Source: Cryomorphaceae bacterium (GTDB lineage Bacteria > Bacteroidota > Bacteroidia > Flavobacteriales_G > Salibacteraceae). Taken from it: DNA of 8,120 bases. A program made the translations under genes and the position numbers. The number at the start of each line of letters is the position of its first letter. Position 1 is the stretch's first letter. Below the pieces are notes generated by a model. That model had not been told where the DNA came from. It worked only from the letters and a program-made list of their open reading frames with translations, and ran no database searches. Shown one piece after another: positions 6,151 through 8,120 of the stretch. The stretch is taken from assembly GCA_003564735.1 (NCBI GenBank), contig PXEK01000236.1:1-8120 (forward strand), written 5' to 3'.

Positions 6151-8120
6151 TTAATCCAAGGTCAAATTAAGATTCATAATTTCATTAATCTCTTCGAGAT
6201 CATTTACCCGACGCAGGTCACGCTCCAATTGTTTTGTATCTTGATCTCTCAATTTAACCATTTTAGAATAAATTAAATTTAAGTTTTCAGCATTTTCCCG
6301 AAAACTCTTACAGGTTATATTATTCATTAATCGGTCAACAGATTCGGGATAAATAATATTTTCATACGTTTCATACAATCGCTCTTTCACTCGTTCATCC
6401 ATGTAAGTTAAAGTGAATGGACTCCAAACATTACGCATGTACAAATCATCAATCTTTTCTCGCTTATCCGGCTGTTCGGCAAGAACATCATACAAAAACA
6501 CAAGCTCCTTAAAACAATTCAATAATATTTCACCCTCTTCGAGTCTTCCCTCCACCGATAACGAAGCGTAGTTATCAAACTTGGTTTTTATGAATGATCT
6601 TACTTTCGGAGTTATTCTAAAGTGAAAGTCATTAAAAGTATCAAACTGCTCTTCATGATTGTATAATGATAATAGAGTGTCGCGTGTTACAATCAGCTTT
6701 TTCTCAGCCTCATTTAGTTTTGTTTCTTTTTTAAATTGTTCAACACGTTCCTCTGAGAGTTTATTTATTTCCTTTACTTTCTCCAAAACCTCCTCAAGGT
6801 ATTCAACCCATTGGCTCAAGCGTTCTTTATTGGTACTATTCAAATCCGCAAACTCCACATGTTCACTCTTAGTGTTGTCTTTGAATTCATAAACAATTTG
6901 ACTATTCCCTGTTTTTAATTCCGGTTCAAGGTAACTTGAAAACTCCGTCCTATCCAAATATTGTATGTAATCAGAATTATACACACGTACAATTCCCTCC
7001 AACTCTTCAATATTTTGACGATAAACCTTCATGGTTTCATATTGCAAACTTAAATCTTCAAATGAGTGTCTGGAAATATCAATTTGCGCATCATCAAAAA
7101 AATCTTTTAGAATCTCCGTGATATTCCCAACTATTCTTGAAGCAGTTTGAGCAAAATCTTTCTCATCTTTAGAAAGCACATACTTTTTTAAAACCACCCT
7201 GCCAAAATGCGCTTTATCACTCCCGGGAATTAGTTTCCATATACGGCGATTATTAAAAGTTTGTACTGAACTCATAGCGTTATACAAAAGCCTGTTTGTA
7301 CTGTCAATAAATGCCGTTAAATCTTTGTCATTTGCCTTTTGGGCGCTATTTAATATTACCTGAAAATAAAGGTTATCAATTGAAATTGTATCAAGATTTT
7401 CTGATTGTAAATTCACATCAATATCAAAACCGGGAAGGTCAACTTCTACCCTCTCGTTATCAACGAGAAAAAATAGTCGTTTAAGTATTCCGTTGTCATA
7501 AAATCTAAATTCCTCAATTTGTTTTTCTTCGATTTTATGTTCTGCCACCCACTCACCGGTTATCAAACCGGCATCGCTAAAATACCCACTTAAATTGATG
7601 AGTTTAGTTTTCCCCTTAAATTCACCGGTCAAATTACCCGCGTCAAAATGCGGTATCACCCAAAATGCGGTATCAACACATAGTCCACTATCAATTTTAC
7701 CCGAAAGTACTTCCCAAGAATTATTTGCTAACCCGTTTTTAAAAGCGGCTTTAACGCTATAGCGTGTTCCCGTGGCAGGATAGGTTATATGATCATTTAC
7801 AATTTGCGGAGTTCCCGATGGTCGGAATCGCGATCTCTTAAATGTCCAATTTCCGTTTTTTCTATTATCTAAATATTCTCCATCAAATTCAATCCCCATA
7901 AAATAGTCACTCTCAACCTCAGGGACTGTAGATCTAAATAAAAAATCACCTTGTTTAATAGTATCGCTACCCTTTAGCTCATAGTTAAACTCAGCATAGC
8001 CCGGTGTAGTGTCGCCTTGTAAAATATAATCCCCCCGATATTTGTTTAATTCCTGCGCGTTTAAAGCTCCCGGTATAAAATGCAGTAAAAACACCACAAA
8101 AAAAGAGCGTGAAAAAAATA
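6151..8120 (-). CDS. Large exported protein with MORN-like N-terminus and helical C-terminal domain (copy B), 5' end probably outside window
   Basis: The frame is open from the right edge to a TAA at 6151-6153. A GTG at 8097 would give 648 residues but a signal peptide with no basic start; the frame continues upstream as FFSRSFFV, so the real start is probably just beyond 8120. Residue numbers here count from that GTG. The signal peptide ends LNA|Q (14/15). Residues 28-86 resemble copy A and contain the MORN-like FDGEYLDNRKNGNWTF (71-86). A second unit lies near 119-130, and EEFRFYDNGILKRLFF (195-210) matches EVRTYDDGYLVELL of copy A. From about 250 it is helical; 420-465 is probably coiled coil. 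The C-terminal domain (about 515-635) has C528 and C596, at the same spacing as C548/C616 of copy A. No enzyme motif was seen. More AT-rich than copy A. Paired 3 bp from a DUF2490-type barrel. Role unknown. Confidence 0.85.
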   Translation of the reverse strand, partial: FFSRSFFVVFLLHFIPGALNAQELNKYRGDYILQGDTTPGYAEFNYELKGSDTIKQGDFLFRSTVPEVESDYFMGIEFDGEYLDNRKNGNWTFKRSRFRPSGTPQIVNDHITYPATGTRYSVKAAFKNGLANNSWEVLSGKIDSGLCVDTAFWVIPHFDAGNLTGEFKGKTKLINLSGYFSDAGLITGEWVAEHKIEEKQIEEFRFYDNGILKRLFFLVDNERVEVDLPGFDIDVNLQSENLDTISIDNLYFQVILNSAQKANDKDLTAFIDSTNRLLYNAMSSVQTFNNRRIWKLIPGSDKAHFGRVVLKKYVLSKDEKDFAQTASRIVGNITEILKDFFDDAQIDISRHSFEDLSLQYETMKVYRQNIEELEGIVRVYNSDYIQYLDRTEFSSYLEPELKTGNSQIVYEFKDNTKSEHVEFADLNSTNKERLSQWVEYLEEVLEKVKEINKLSEERVEQFKKETKLNEAEKKLIVTRDTLLSLYNHEEQFDTFNDFHFRITPKVRSFIKTKFDNYASLSVEGRLEEGEILLNCFKELVFLYDVLAEQPDKREKIDDLYMRNVWSPFTLTYMDERVKERLYETYENIIYPESVDRLMNNITCKSFRENAENLNLIYSKMVKLRDQDTKQLERDLRRVNDLEEINEIMNLNLTLD

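Overview
The window looks like chromosomal DNA of a Bacteroidota bacterium, probably Flavobacteriales-like. The evidence is several exported proteins whose predicted signal peptides end in Ala-Gln, DUF2490-type and PorT-like (OMP_b-brl_2-type) barrel proteins, start codons without Shine-Dalgarno sequences, and a TATATTTG element matching the Bacteroidota -7 consensus TAnnTTTG. No rRNA, tRNA, CRISPR, transposase or phage gene was seen.

Layout. A plus-strand gene cut by the left edge (1-557) encodes the C-terminal part of a probable outer-membrane beta-barrel. A 147-bp convergent spacer (558-704) holds a small perfect hairpin. Everything else is on the minus strand, so transcription runs from high to low coordinates. 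Upstream unit: a large exported protein with a MORN-like N-terminus (6151 to the right edge, start probably outside the window), then, 3 bp later, a DUF2490-type barrel (5308-6147). A 100-bp gap with a candidate promoter follows. Downstream unit: a membrane-anchored coiled-coil/MORN protein (4281-5207), a PorT-like barrel (3568-4278), a second large exported MORN-like protein (1568-3571) and a second DUF2490-type barrel (705-1529). Junctions are tight: 2 bp or a 4-bp GTGA overlap, a 4-bp ATGA overlap, and 38 bp.

Main observation. The pair 'large exported MORN-like protein + DUF2490-type barrel' occurs twice in the same order, once on each side of the MORN-anchor/PorT-like pair. The two large proteins are diverged paralogues. 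They share a MORN-like N-terminus, a helical middle and a C-terminal domain in which two cysteines lie exactly 68 positions apart in both (C548/C616 and C528/C596), which suggests a conserved disulfide. The third MORN protein is predicted to be fixed in the inner membrane with its repeats in the periplasm. All six minus-strand products are therefore predicted to be in the envelope: three barrels, two soluble or surface-associated MORN-like proteins and one inner-membrane anchor. I infer an uncharacterised envelope-spanning assembly; its function cannot be read from the sequence, and no enzyme active site was recognised. The upstream pair is visibly more AT-rich than the downstream copy (about 30-40% against 45% GC in a few hand-counted lines), so the two copies have had different histories or have diverged for a long time.
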